Below are positions 9,601 to 17,315 of a DNA stretch of 58,461 nt, one piece after another. This stretch comes from Armatimonadota bacterium (GTDB taxonomy: Bacteria > Armatimonadota > UBA5829). A model generated the notes under the pieces. The model saw only the letters and a program-made list of their open reading frames with translations, was not told the origin of the DNA and searched no databases. The position numbers were made by a program, and so were the translations under genes. How positions within the stretch are numbered: the stretch's first letter is position 1; each line of letters opens with the position of its first letter. The stretch covers positions 1 to 58,461 of the forward strand of contig JAAYKE010000056.1 of the NCBI GenBank assembly GCA_012522575.1, given 5' to 3'.

Positions 9601-10256
9601 CTTTGGTTCAGACCGCAGCTTCTACCGGCAGTTGGTATCTGCACCTGCGGGGAGTCAACTCCGCAGGCGTGGCCAACGGCACTCTTGACCTTGGCCCGTT
9701 CATTTACAATAGCGACAGCGTTGCTCCGACTATTAACTCAGTCTCCGTCGCTCCTGCGATGGTTCTCGGTGGAGATGCTGTTCACGTGACTGTAGATGCG
9801 ACTGATAACGTTGGTGTCACCAGCGTCAAGGCTAACGGTGTTTCTCTTACCAATACTGGTGGAAACATCTGGGCTGGTGATCTTTTTGCGTCCGGCGCAC
9901 TTGGCAGTCATTTCATCAGTGTAGTAGCTCAGGACGGCGCGGGCAATTCCGCTACGGACACTTCCGGAAGCTACTTGACTACTCTGGTTCGCGGAGCCTC
10001 CAACAAGTCTGCCTGGGGAGTTGAGATGAACTCAGCTTCCACTATCTACCTCTTCAAGTTCTGGGGCAAAGTGACCGAGGTGGACAACGACAAGTTCACC
10101 CTCGACGATGGCTCCGGCTCGCCGATCACGGTTATTGCGCCGGGCTACAAGACCAAGGTTTCCACTGGAGACTACGCAGCCGCTCGAGGAATCCTCAGCA
10201 TCGACGGCCTCTCGCGAGCGATACAAAGTGAGGTCGATTTGATAACTAAATACTAG
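6669..10256 (+). CDS. Secreted GerMN / N-acetylmuramoyl-L-alanine amidase with Ig/FN3 tail, copy 2
   Basis: This 1,195-residue paralogue has the same order as copy 1: signal peptide (about 1-26, ending VSYA), GerMN, Amidase_3, NBR1-type Ig, FN3, LamG-like, FN3-like, Ig-like and OB-like C-terminus. All amidase ligands are kept (GPSHG, EAVLED, AHHTN, LIELAFHD). The amidase domain has a few extra residues after the third ligand (AAGSSPSNANG). AAGGAGG stands before the ATG. The N-terminal half has diverged from copy 1, but long stretches of the tail are nearly identical at DNA level, which points to recent duplication or gene conversion. It is likely cell-surface or periplasmic, acting on peptidoglycan; the tail probably binds wall or matrix material, which is inference. 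Confidence 0.85.
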   Translation: MRNHNARCALIIALIMLVALTATVSYANTAAVRFFSEGRLIAVNRAVTNDVPLAEAAVRALVAGPFVEETAVGITSRIPAGVKIKKLSIAGSVAEIDLSSEILIGFDEAGLVDIFDQFRSTLSEFPSIMTIKLTSGGKLLSSFLPSAPEIGEPAAPLVKGNAVGLSGKKICVGPSHGRLFTGTWYGWQRGDFCNFGEAVLEDTNSIRLVQFLKQYIVQDGGTFSSPRELDETNCCHPDTGMAWWKMCAMSWLKKTGVPCSVWASSSGNCGAENATNRNSDDIRCRPLYADYMGADIYIAHHTNAAGSSPSNANGTVTYRDSTMTYSAHRTNSLNLATAIQNNIVATIRNTFPGESSWYDRHVLDSAGGFGEIRIPNRPACLIELAFHDNCERDGLYLTDDFFRSLSEWAVYKGICEYFGNTPTWDKYSCELVSDTIPTSMMPGQTYNVSVTMRNRGVCWMSTYGFKLGAFGDSDPFASTRHNVSGTIRPGQTFTFNFTMKAPMIPGTYVSDWQMLRESYQWFGPKLVKNITVVSIDDDEPPTAPTNLRVTGTTSSSISLAWNASTDNIGVAGYRIFRNGTQIGTATGTTYNDTGLANNTTYTYQVDAYDGKPNYSPKSNSVQATTIAVIFQDGFANLNNWVLDPVADNNVMPTLSSAQNHGSISGANSVYFPGNVVSWIYHDFSPNLTSGGYRSGVLSGWMYDNAVSNLRIGMRAYTYNSSGSNKGLYWIGVSNGNPPGIPLKYMAAVYDSGWIYHDLGDRSAGWHKFTIEILPYTGSNDLKFYVDGALKLTTNQPASVANTVLRRAYLGYNYTPNQPTYWDDITLESTAPAAPTNVSGTALSTTSIRWNFTDKANNEIGHRVYNGSTKVAEREVIDISYVDEADLQPNTTYNRTVKAYAGTLTSVGANGSGTTLSVPPSTSNVTCDKNVNVTYGDNKFTFTAVGGFGAGKVDHYMVAWDKQATHTWTGSEGAWSNGTLVQTAASTGSWYLHLRGVNSAGVANGTLDLGPFIYNSDSVAPTINSVSVAPAMVLGGDAVHVTVDATDNVGVTSVKANGVSLTNTGGNIWAGDLFASGALGSHFISVVAQDGAGNSATDTSGSYLTTLVRGASNKSAWGVEMNSASTIYLFKFWGKVTEVDNDKFTLDDGSGSPITVIAPGYKTKVSTGDYAAARGILSIDGLSRAIQSEVDLITKY

Positions 10257-10291
10257 GTATGAGATACATATCATAATATGTGCACATCGAA

Positions 10292-10317
10292 TCGGCCCGG
10301 GCTTCGGCTCGGGCCGA
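10292..10317 (+). terminator. Hairpin with UUCG tetraloop after amidase copy 2
   Basis: TCGGCCCGGGC pairs with GCTCGGGCCGA (one G-U) around a TTCG tetraloop, 35 bases after the stop, followed by AAAATCATAAG rather than a T-run. A C(UUCG)G cap is an unusually stable hairpin. Confidence 0.6.
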
Positions 10318-10377
10318 AAATCATAAGATTATGATAGATGCCGGGCTTTGAATTGTCACCGTTTCCATAATAATTGG

Positions 10378-10406
10378 TTGACTCTTGCCGGATTATGCGG
10401 CATACT
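10378..10406 (+). promoter_or_regulatory. Predicted sigma70-type promoter of amidase copy 3
   Basis: TTGACT at 10378-10383 and CATACT at 10401-10406 are separated by 17 bases, within GCGGCATACT. Aligned with copy 2 it keeps TTGAC.CTTG.C across the -35 and spacer. The leader to the ATG at 10530 is about 115 bases and holds several GC-rich inverted repeats (for example GCGCCT with AGGCGC). Confidence 0.65.
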
Positions 10407-10529
10407 TAGGCTGGATAGCATTTTTTAATGAGCGCCTCCAGGCCGACCCGGCAGGCGCACCTTCCATGTGCCTCCTGCCTCGGCCTGCGCATTTGTGCGT
10501 AAAGGCAAATTATTGGATGAGGGGGTATT

Positions 10530-13500
10530 ATGAGAAAGTTTTGCGCTCAACGCTCCGTTTTGTTGGTCGCCATAGTGTTATTGGTATTTATGGCCAGCAT
10601 GGCTTATGCCAACACTGTGGTAGTTCGTTTCTTCGCCGATGGCAGACTGGTTACAGTCAACCGGGCAGTCTCAGACGGCGTTCCGTCTGCTGAGGCCGCA
10701 GTCCGGGCATTGGTTGCCGGGCCGTTTGTGGAAGAGGTTGCAGTAGGTCTCTATTCGCAAATCCCGGCCGGCACTAAAGTCAAAAAGCTCTCGATAGCGG
10801 GCAGTGTTGCCGAAATCGATCTTTCTTCGGAGGTTCTGACTGGCCTCGATGAAGTCCTTATAAAGGACATCTTCGATCAGTTCAGCTCCACTCTTGGCGA
10901 TTTCCCGTCCGTTGCCTCAATTAAACTCACCTGCAACGGCAAGCTCTTGTCATCCTATCTGTCGTCTGCTCCATCCATAGGAGAGGCCGCTGCTCCGCTC
11001 ATCAAGGGTAATGCAGTCGGCCTGAGCGGCAAGAAAATCTGCGTCGGAGCTTCGCACGGTCGATTCTGGAATGGCAGCGGCTGGTATTGGCAGCGCGGTG
11101 ATAGCTGCGGATTCGGCGAGGCGGTGCTTGAGGACACCAACAGCGTCAGGCTGGTGCAGTATCTCAAGCAGTATATCACCCAGGACAGCGGCACATTTTA
11201 CAGCGTGAGAGAGCTTACCGAAAGCAACTGCTGCCACTCAGCTACCGGTCTGGCCTGGTGGAAGATGTGTTCTCAATCGTGGCTGCGCAATATCGGCGTC
11301 CCATGTTCGGTATGGGGAAGCTACACCGGCAACTGCGGAGCTGATACCGCTGCGGCACGCGGCAACGACGATATCAGATGTCGTCCGCTTTATGCTGATT
11401 ACGTCGGCTCGAATATTTATATTGCTATGCACACCAACGCAGGCGGCGGCACCGGTACCGAGACTTTCCGCGATACAGCGATGGAAAAACCGGCCCACGT
11501 TGCCAACAGCCTTACGCTTGCTAACGCCGTGAATAATGGAATGGTCAACACCATCCGCAACACTTTCCCCGGTGAGTCCGGATGGGTCAATAGAGGTGTT
11601 AAGGATGGGCAGGGCAACTACGGCGAGATCCGCATCCCCAACCGACCTGCCATTCTCGTCGAGCTTGCTTTCCACGACCATTGCACCAGGGATGCTGTCT
11701 ACCTGAAGAACGAGTTCTTCCGATCTCTGACAATGTGGGGAGCCTACAGCGGAATCTGCTCATACTTCGGCAATACTCCCACTTGGGGCAAATATTCCTG
11801 CGAGTATGTCTCCGACACCATTCCGACGACTATGAATCCTGGTCAGACCTATAACGCCACCATCACCTACCGTAACCGTGGCGTGGTCTGGATGAGCGCA
11901 TACAACTTCAAGGTTGGCGCAGTATCAGCCAACGACCCTCTGATGACGACTCGGCTTTATCCCGTATCCGGGACGATCAAGCCGGGAAGCAATGCTACTT
12001 TCACTATCACTTTGAAGGCTCCCGCCACTGGCGGAGCCTATACCACACAGTGGCAGATGATTCGAGAAGGTTACGAGTGGTTCGGCCCGAAAGTTACAAA
12101 GAACGTAACTGTCGTCGACATTAACGACAACGAGCCGCCGACTGTTCCGACAAACCTGAAGCGTTCTTCGGCTACCAAGACCAGCATCAGCCTGAGCTGG
12201 ACCGCTTCCACAGACAACAATGCAGTTGCGGGCTATCGAATATATCGCAACGGCGCCCAGGTCGGCACTTCCGCCACCAACTCCTACACCGACTCCGGTT
12301 TGGCTGCCAACACAGGCTACACCTATCAGGTCGATGCCTATGACGCAAAACCGAACTACTCGGCAAAGAGCGCCGCGTTTGAGACCGGCACTGGCGGCAC
12401 GTGGACAGCAGAGGCTTCTATGTCCTGCTATACCCGCAGCGGCACTCCTGATGTATGCGGATATGGCGGCATCGCAGTCGGCTACAGCTCAACTGCAACC
12501 CTGCTTAGCAGACGCGGACTGGCTCAGTGGGATATGGACGGCGCGCCGACTCAGGCGGAAGCTCTGAACACATCAAACAGTGTTCGAGTGAAGCTGAATC
12601 AATACACCCAGTATAGCGCCACCAAAGAGGCGTCAATATCGTTGTATAAGGTAAACAACGATTGGAACCAAAGCAACGGCACCTGGAACAATGTCGGAAT
12701 TGGAGCCAAATACTCAGGCGCGACAGTGACGTGTGTTGATGTTGCCGACCGGACATGGCAATGGAACGGCAATACACAGGGCGTTCCTCCTGCCAATAGA
12801 GGCGTTTATATCAAAAACGATTCATCCGAATCCGACGCTAATTTCGCAAAAGTATTCGAAAGCGCCTACAACTCAGGCGCAACGGGCAAAGTTCCGAGGC
12901 TGGAGATAGACTACATCGACCTTACCGCGCCTAAAAACTGCTCCATCAAGATCAACGGGGGCGCGACTCATACCAAGTCAGCTACCGTTACCTTGACCCT
13001 TGCCGCGACTGACCCGCTCAGCGGTATGTCTCAGATGCAGTTCAGCACCAACGGTACGAGTTATTCTACCGCAGAGGCTTATGCGACCTCCAAGAGCTAC
13101 ACTCTTCCGTCTGGCGATGGATCCAAGACGGTCTACGTGAAGTTCAAGGATAAGGTCGGCAACTGGTCTGCGGCCGTATCCTCATCGATCATTCTGGACA
13201 CGGTTGCTCCGACAATCAGCATATCAAACCCGTCGGAGTCGTCGACCAATGTTGGTCCGGTGGCCTACACGGTGACTTATGCCGGAGCCAGTGAAATTAC
13301 TCTGGCCAACAGCAATATCACGCTCAACAAGACCGATTCCGCCAACGCGGGATCGATAGCCGTCAGCGGAACGGGACTGACCAGCCGAATAGTGACTCTC
13401 TCTGAAATTACAGGCAATGGAACCCTTGGTATCTCCATCGCCTCTGGAACAGCCAAAGACGAGGCGGGCAACCTTTGCGCGGCTGCCGGGCCGAGCGTTG

Positions 13501-13790
13501 TCTTTGATGTATTCAGCCATATCGACTCCTATGGTATGAGCAATAAGGCAGCCTGGGATGCGATCATGAGCAACGCAGCGGCAGGCAAGGCGTTTACCCT
13601 GTGGGGTAAGGTTACTGCGCCGATTGATGCCAACAGCTTCTTTGTTGATGACGGTTCCGGTATGCCGATAAAGATCAACTTTGCGAACCACGGATTCAGC
13701 GCATCTGACTACGTGTCCGCAACCGGAGCGCTTGACGTGAGCGGTTCCGCGCCTGTTATGAACGCGCTTACAATTAAAAAGCAGAACTAG
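10530..13790 (+). CDS. Secreted GerMN / N-acetylmuramoyl-L-alanine amidase, copy 3, with DNRLRE-like tail
   Basis: This 1,086-residue paralogue has a signal peptide ending MAYA, then GerMN, Amidase_3 (GASHG, EAVLED, AMHTN, LVELAFHD, all ligands kept), NBR1-type Ig and FN3 as in copies 1-2. The tail then differs. In place of the LamG/FN3 block there is a region like DNRLRE/fibre-type beta sandwiches (RRGLAQWDM, ISLYKVNNDWNQ, RLEIDYID). Two bacterial Ig-like domains follow (KNCSIKING; APTISISNP), and then the shared OB-like end (LWGKVTAPIDANSFFVDDGSG). The ribosome site is GAGGGGG. A hairpin pair follows the stop. Exchange of the tail module while the catalytic part is kept suggests the tail sets binding specificity, which is inference. 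Confidence 0.85.
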   Translation: MRKFCAQRSVLLVAIVLLVFMASMAYANTVVVRFFADGRLVTVNRAVSDGVPSAEAAVRALVAGPFVEEVAVGLYSQIPAGTKVKKLSIAGSVAEIDLSSEVLTGLDEVLIKDIFDQFSSTLGDFPSVASIKLTCNGKLLSSYLSSAPSIGEAAAPLIKGNAVGLSGKKICVGASHGRFWNGSGWYWQRGDSCGFGEAVLEDTNSVRLVQYLKQYITQDSGTFYSVRELTESNCCHSATGLAWWKMCSQSWLRNIGVPCSVWGSYTGNCGADTAAARGNDDIRCRPLYADYVGSNIYIAMHTNAGGGTGTETFRDTAMEKPAHVANSLTLANAVNNGMVNTIRNTFPGESGWVNRGVKDGQGNYGEIRIPNRPAILVELAFHDHCTRDAVYLKNEFFRSLTMWGAYSGICSYFGNTPTWGKYSCEYVSDTIPTTMNPGQTYNATITYRNRGVVWMSAYNFKVGAVSANDPLMTTRLYPVSGTIKPGSNATFTITLKAPATGGAYTTQWQMIREGYEWFGPKVTKNVTVVDINDNEPPTVPTNLKRSSATKTSISLSWTASTDNNAVAGYRIYRNGAQVGTSATNSYTDSGLAANTGYTYQVDAYDAKPNYSAKSAAFETGTGGTWTAEASMSCYTRSGTPDVCGYGGIAVGYSSTATLLSRRGLAQWDMDGAPTQAEALNTSNSVRVKLNQYTQYSATKEASISLYKVNNDWNQSNGTWNNVGIGAKYSGATVTCVDVADRTWQWNGNTQGVPPANRGVYIKNDSSESDANFAKVFESAYNSGATGKVPRLEIDYIDLTAPKNCSIKINGGATHTKSATVTLTLAATDPLSGMSQMQFSTNGTSYSTAEAYATSKSYTLPSGDGSKTVYVKFKDKVGNWSAAVSSSIILDTVAPTISISNPSESSTNVGPVAYTVTYAGASEITLANSNITLNKTDSANAGSIAVSGTGLTSRIVTLSEITGNGTLGISIASGTAKDEAGNLCAAAGPSVVFDVFSHIDSYGMSNKAAWDAIMSNAAAGKAFTLWGKVTAPIDANSFFVDDGSGMPIKINFANHGFSASDYVSATGALDVSGSAPVMNALTIKKQN

Positions 13791-13807
13791 TAAGCCTTGT
13801 CAGTATA

Positions 13808-13866
13808 TGTCCGGCACATTCGACCGGACACGCTATGCGGCCTGTCCCTGATCCGGGGCGGGCCGC
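13808..13866 (+). terminator. Tandem hairpins after amidase copy 3
   Basis: The first hairpin pairs TGTCCGG (13808-13814) with CCGGACA (13824-13830). The second pairs GCGGCCTGTCC (13837-13847) with GGGCGGGCCGC (13856-13866), including two G-U pairs. AATTATATT follows. The pair separates the array from the next gene. Confidence 0.55.
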
Positions 13867-13959
13867 AATTATATTACGGGGAACCTTAGCGAAGGAAGAA
13901 AGATGAAATGGCTGGAAGTATTGAATAGCAAAAGCTTGAAAGAGCAAACGGAGGAAATA

Positions 13960-16830
13960 ATGAGAGCGGCGTGGGTGATCTTGCTTGTCGTGGCGATCTT
14001 CATCACGGCAATGACCGCAGCATACGCTGCAAAGGGCAAAATGGAGACAACTAAAATGGTCGGTAAGACTGATTTCGTGCTCGAAAACGATTATGTTAAG
14101 TGGGTTGTGGCTGCTGATGGCCTCAATCAGAGCTTCATCGACAAAACGACAGGCAAGGATTATCTCAAAAAGGAAGCAGCATCCAAATTTGCTGTTGTCA
14201 AGAAAGCTGATAAGTACTATCAGGCATCGCGGGTTTCACAGGCAAACGGAGAGATCACGATTGACTTTGCCGACTCAGGGGTCAGCGCAGTATTCAAAGT
14301 CGAGTCGAAGAAGAACTACGCCACCGTTGAAGTAGTCTCTGTGACCGGCGAAGGGGTGCAGGAGCTTACTTTTGGCTATGTCGAGCTTAATTTGTCTGGA
14401 GATCCGTCCGAACCGTTCGGGTGCTGTTCGCTGGGACTCAATTTGCAGACAAGGGCGGTCGATATCCCTGGTCCCTGCGGCAGACTTAAAGTGATGTGCT
14501 ATCCCCGGTTTGGCTTTGCAGGAGCGAAGGTCGCCGTGGTAGCCTGCCCGATGGACAAGTTCAGGCCGATTATGCAACAGGTCGTCACGGATGCGACGGA
14601 TATGCCGAAATCGCCTCTCGGAGGGCCGTGGGCGCTGGACTCTGAGATCGCAAGAGGGTCGTATCTCTTCAACTTCGACGGCATCACCGAGGCCAGTGTA
14701 GACCAGTGGATCGAGGTCACCAAGCTGCTTGGCGTCAATCAAATCGACTTCCACGGAGGCAGTTCGTTCAGGTTCGGCGACTGCCGTCCTAACCCGGGAC
14801 TATATCCAAACGGTCGAGCCAGCCTCAAAGCCGTGATCGACAGGCTGCATGCCGCCGGAATCAAGGCCGGGCTGCACCCTTACGCTTTCTTTATGGACAA
14901 GACCTGCGATTGGGTCACGCCTGTTCCCGATCCAAGGCTCGGCAAAGATGCGACCTTTACCCTTTCTCAGGATATCTCCGCAGAATCTACCGATGTGCCC
15001 GTTGTGGAATCCACGGAAAATATGTCGACCATCACCGGCTTCTTTACGCGCAACAGCGTCACATTGATGGTCGATCAGGAACTTATTATCTACAGCGATA
15101 TCTCAAAAACCTCTCCGTATGCGTTCACCAAATGCACGCGAGGAGCGCACGGCACTAAGATTTCGGCTCACGCGAAGGGAGCCAAGGTCCATCACCTCAC
15201 CGAGTGCTTCGGCTATATCGCTCCCGATGGGGACTCAACCCTGCTTGCCGAGGTCGCGCAGTCCGTCGCCGATACCTACAACGAATGCGGCTTCGATATG
15301 ATTTATCTCGATGCCCTCGACGGGGAGGATGTGCTCGGAGGGCCGGGCAATGGATGGCATTATGGCGCGAAGTTTGTTTGGGAGTTGGCGAAACGACTCG
15401 ACAAGCCCTCACTTATGGAGATGTCCACATTCCATCCTCACCTTTGGTGCGTTCGCTCGCGAATCGGCGCGATGGACTTCCCGACCCGAAGCCAGAAACG
15501 CTTCATAGACCTGCACTGCCACGGCGTTCCGGGACACGAGCATGCCTTCGGAAACGTCGCTGCGGTGCGAATGATGCTGCCCGCGCAGTTGGGCTGGTGG
15601 ACGCTGCATACGGCGGGCGACATACAGGTCGAGCGGTCTTTCCCGGACGACATAGAATACCTGATGTGCCGATGCCTTGCCACAAATACCGGGTTCGCAA
15701 TAATGGCGATCAATCCGAGCACTATCAAAAGCGTGCCGCTGTATGCGAGCCTTGCTCCGATATTCAAAAACTACGAAGAACTCCGCCACGCGAATTATTT
15801 CCCGGAATCGGTCAGAAAGAAGCTCGACAAGCCGGGCGCGGAGTTCACTCTGGATAAGGACGCCGATGACAAATGGCAGCTCTATCCGGTCAAATATGAC
15901 AAGCGCAAGGTCACTGAGGCCGACGCTTCCTGGATATCCGGCAACCCGTATCAGGAACAGCAGCCGCGCATTCGCATAGAGGCGCTGATGTCCGCTGCGC
16001 CTTACGATTCCCCTGACGCGGTCACTTTGATTGACTTCGACAAACTCGACGAGTTCGACGACCGATCCGCAAAAGAGGGCGTCGCTGCGGAGCTTGAGGT
16101 ATCCGAGCTTCATAAAAAGGAAGGCGTCAGCGGCAAGTTCTATGCGTGGAGCACACTCGATAAACCTAATGGATCCTGGGTGAAAATCGGCAGGAAGTTC
16201 GAGCCATCGCTGAATTTGGGTGACAAGCAGGCTATCGGAGTATGGGTCTACGGCGACGGCAAAGGGCAGTTGCTCAACCTGCAGGTGATGAGTCCCCCGC
16301 ATCTCGCCTGGGGCATCGGGGATCACTATATAAAGGTAGACTTCACCGGGTGGAAATATTTTGAACTGATCGAGCCTGAGGCCGGAAACATTCAGGACTA
16401 CTTCTGGCCATACAGCCTGACCGTCTACGGCATCTACCGCGAGAAGGTCAACTACGGCAGCGTCGGCTCCGTGTCGCTGTGGTATAACAACCTGCCGCAA
16501 TATGATCAGGCGGAGTGCTACCTCAGCCCTGTCAAGGCTCTGCCTCTGGTCAAGGGCAAGCTCATCAATCCGAAGGTTACGATCAACGGCGAGACGATTA
16601 CCTTCCCTGTCGAGCTGGACAGCTACAGCTATCTGGAGTTCACATCGATGTCTGACTGCAAAGTCTACGGCCCTACCGGCGATGTGATAGCTGAGGTTCA
16701 ACCGCAGGGAGAGGCCCCGACTCTGAAATCCGGAGCCAACAGGGTGAAGTTCGCCTGCGAAACCGAGCCCGGAGTAAGCGCAAGAGCACATGTGACCGTT
16801 ATAACAAGAAACAGCGATCCTCTGCGCTAG
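13960..16830 (+). CDS. Secreted glycoside-hydrolase-like TIM-barrel protein
   Basis: The ORF track opens at 13903, but the ATG at 13960 follows GGAGG by five bases and places a clean Sec signal peptide at residue 1 (MRAAWVILLVVAIFITAMTA, cleaved near AYA), so I start there (956 residues). An N-terminal beta domain precedes a barrel that shows LLGVNQIDFHGG, HAAGIKAGLHPYAF, and FDMIYLDALDG, the last a typical catalytic-acid strand of retaining alpha-glycosidase-like (GH31/GH36-type) barrels. A beta insert (ELIIYSDI...TKCTRGAHGT) interrupts the barrel. A C-terminal beta region follows (about 690-940). The precise family is not recognised. It is probably extracellular polysaccharide turnover. The gene lies directly after the amidase array in the same direction. 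Confidence 0.6.
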   Translation: MRAAWVILLVVAIFITAMTAAYAAKGKMETTKMVGKTDFVLENDYVKWVVAADGLNQSFIDKTTGKDYLKKEAASKFAVVKKADKYYQASRVSQANGEITIDFADSGVSAVFKVESKKNYATVEVVSVTGEGVQELTFGYVELNLSGDPSEPFGCCSLGLNLQTRAVDIPGPCGRLKVMCYPRFGFAGAKVAVVACPMDKFRPIMQQVVTDATDMPKSPLGGPWALDSEIARGSYLFNFDGITEASVDQWIEVTKLLGVNQIDFHGGSSFRFGDCRPNPGLYPNGRASLKAVIDRLHAAGIKAGLHPYAFFMDKTCDWVTPVPDPRLGKDATFTLSQDISAESTDVPVVESTENMSTITGFFTRNSVTLMVDQELIIYSDISKTSPYAFTKCTRGAHGTKISAHAKGAKVHHLTECFGYIAPDGDSTLLAEVAQSVADTYNECGFDMIYLDALDGEDVLGGPGNGWHYGAKFVWELAKRLDKPSLMEMSTFHPHLWCVRSRIGAMDFPTRSQKRFIDLHCHGVPGHEHAFGNVAAVRMMLPAQLGWWTLHTAGDIQVERSFPDDIEYLMCRCLATNTGFAIMAINPSTIKSVPLYASLAPIFKNYEELRHANYFPESVRKKLDKPGAEFTLDKDADDKWQLYPVKYDKRKVTEADASWISGNPYQEQQPRIRIEALMSAAPYDSPDAVTLIDFDKLDEFDDRSAKEGVAAELEVSELHKKEGVSGKFYAWSTLDKPNGSWVKIGRKFEPSLNLGDKQAIGVWVYGDGKGQLLNLQVMSPPHLAWGIGDHYIKVDFTGWKYFELIEPEAGNIQDYFWPYSLTVYGIYREKVNYGSVGSVSLWYNNLPQYDQAECYLSPVKALPLVKGKLINPKVTINGETITFPVELDSYSYLEFTSMSDCKVYGPTGDVIAEVQPQGEAPTLKSGANRVKFACETEPGVSARAHVTVITRNSDPLR

Positions 16831-16853
16831 TAAAACTGCATAAACACACGAAT

Positions 16854-16884
16854 GGGGGCGATCCGAAATCGCCCCCGATATTTT
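16854..16884 (+). terminator. Rho-independent terminator after the glycosidase-like gene
   Basis: GGGGGCGAT and ATCGCCCCC form a perfect 9-bp stem with a CCGAA loop, 23 bases after the stop, followed by GATATTTT. Confidence 0.85.
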
Positions 16885-16888
16885 CCCA

Positions 16889-16928
16889 TCCCGGATATAG
16901 CTCACTTCGGGTTTCTCTATATTCGGGA
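16889..16928 (+). other. Second inverted repeat downstream of the terminator
   Basis: TCCCGGATATAG pairs with CTATATTCGGGA (one G-U) across a 16-base loop. Nothing else is apparent between here and the dispersed repeat at 17046, and no gene is supported in 16831-17315. Confidence 0.4.
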
Positions 16929-17045
16929 AACTGCCATATCGCCGCACCCAAAATCCTCACAGAACTAAACAGCTTTGCCCATCGTCAAAGAAATATACCG
17001 GTTATATAACTTGACAAATGCAAAAATCTGTTCATATACTGTGAT

Positions 17046-17217
17046 TGGTAACAGCTCACAATTCGTAAGTGGTTGTATTGGCTGGTCTCTGTTCCAGCCG
17101 CACAAAATATGTCATTTCGAACGTAGTGAGAAATCTGCTTTTCGTTAATCGCGAAAGTCCCAAAGAAGCGAAACCCGGAAAAAAGCAGATTCCTCGGCAT
17201 TTGCCTCGGAATGACAA
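17046..17217 (+). repeat. Dispersed imperfect-palindrome element, copy A
   Basis: About 170 bases beginning GGTAACAGCTCAC and ending CCTCGGAATGAC match, in reverse complement, the segment at about 23488-23660. Shared blocks include AGTGGTTGTATTGGCTGG, ATGTCATTTCGAACG and GAAGCGAAACCCGGAA. Within the copy, GTCATTTCGA pairs with TCGGAATGAC and AAATCTGCTTTT pairs with AAAAAGCAGATT, giving a long foldback. It encodes nothing. It looks like a MITE- or REP-like intergenic element. Confidence 0.8.
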
Positions 17218-17315
17218 TTTACTTGACGCATTCACAATGCTTGCAAACTTTCCTTTGCATTAAATGAGATATACCGTTTAGTATAACGTCTTTACATGAT
17301 ATGGAGGTGGTTGAT

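Noticed and set aside
15409-16947. 512-residue minus-strand ORF opposite the glycosidase-like gene
   Set aside because: It has no family motifs, lies wholly antisense to a gene with signal peptide and good ribosome site, and its length follows from codon bias of the + strand gene.
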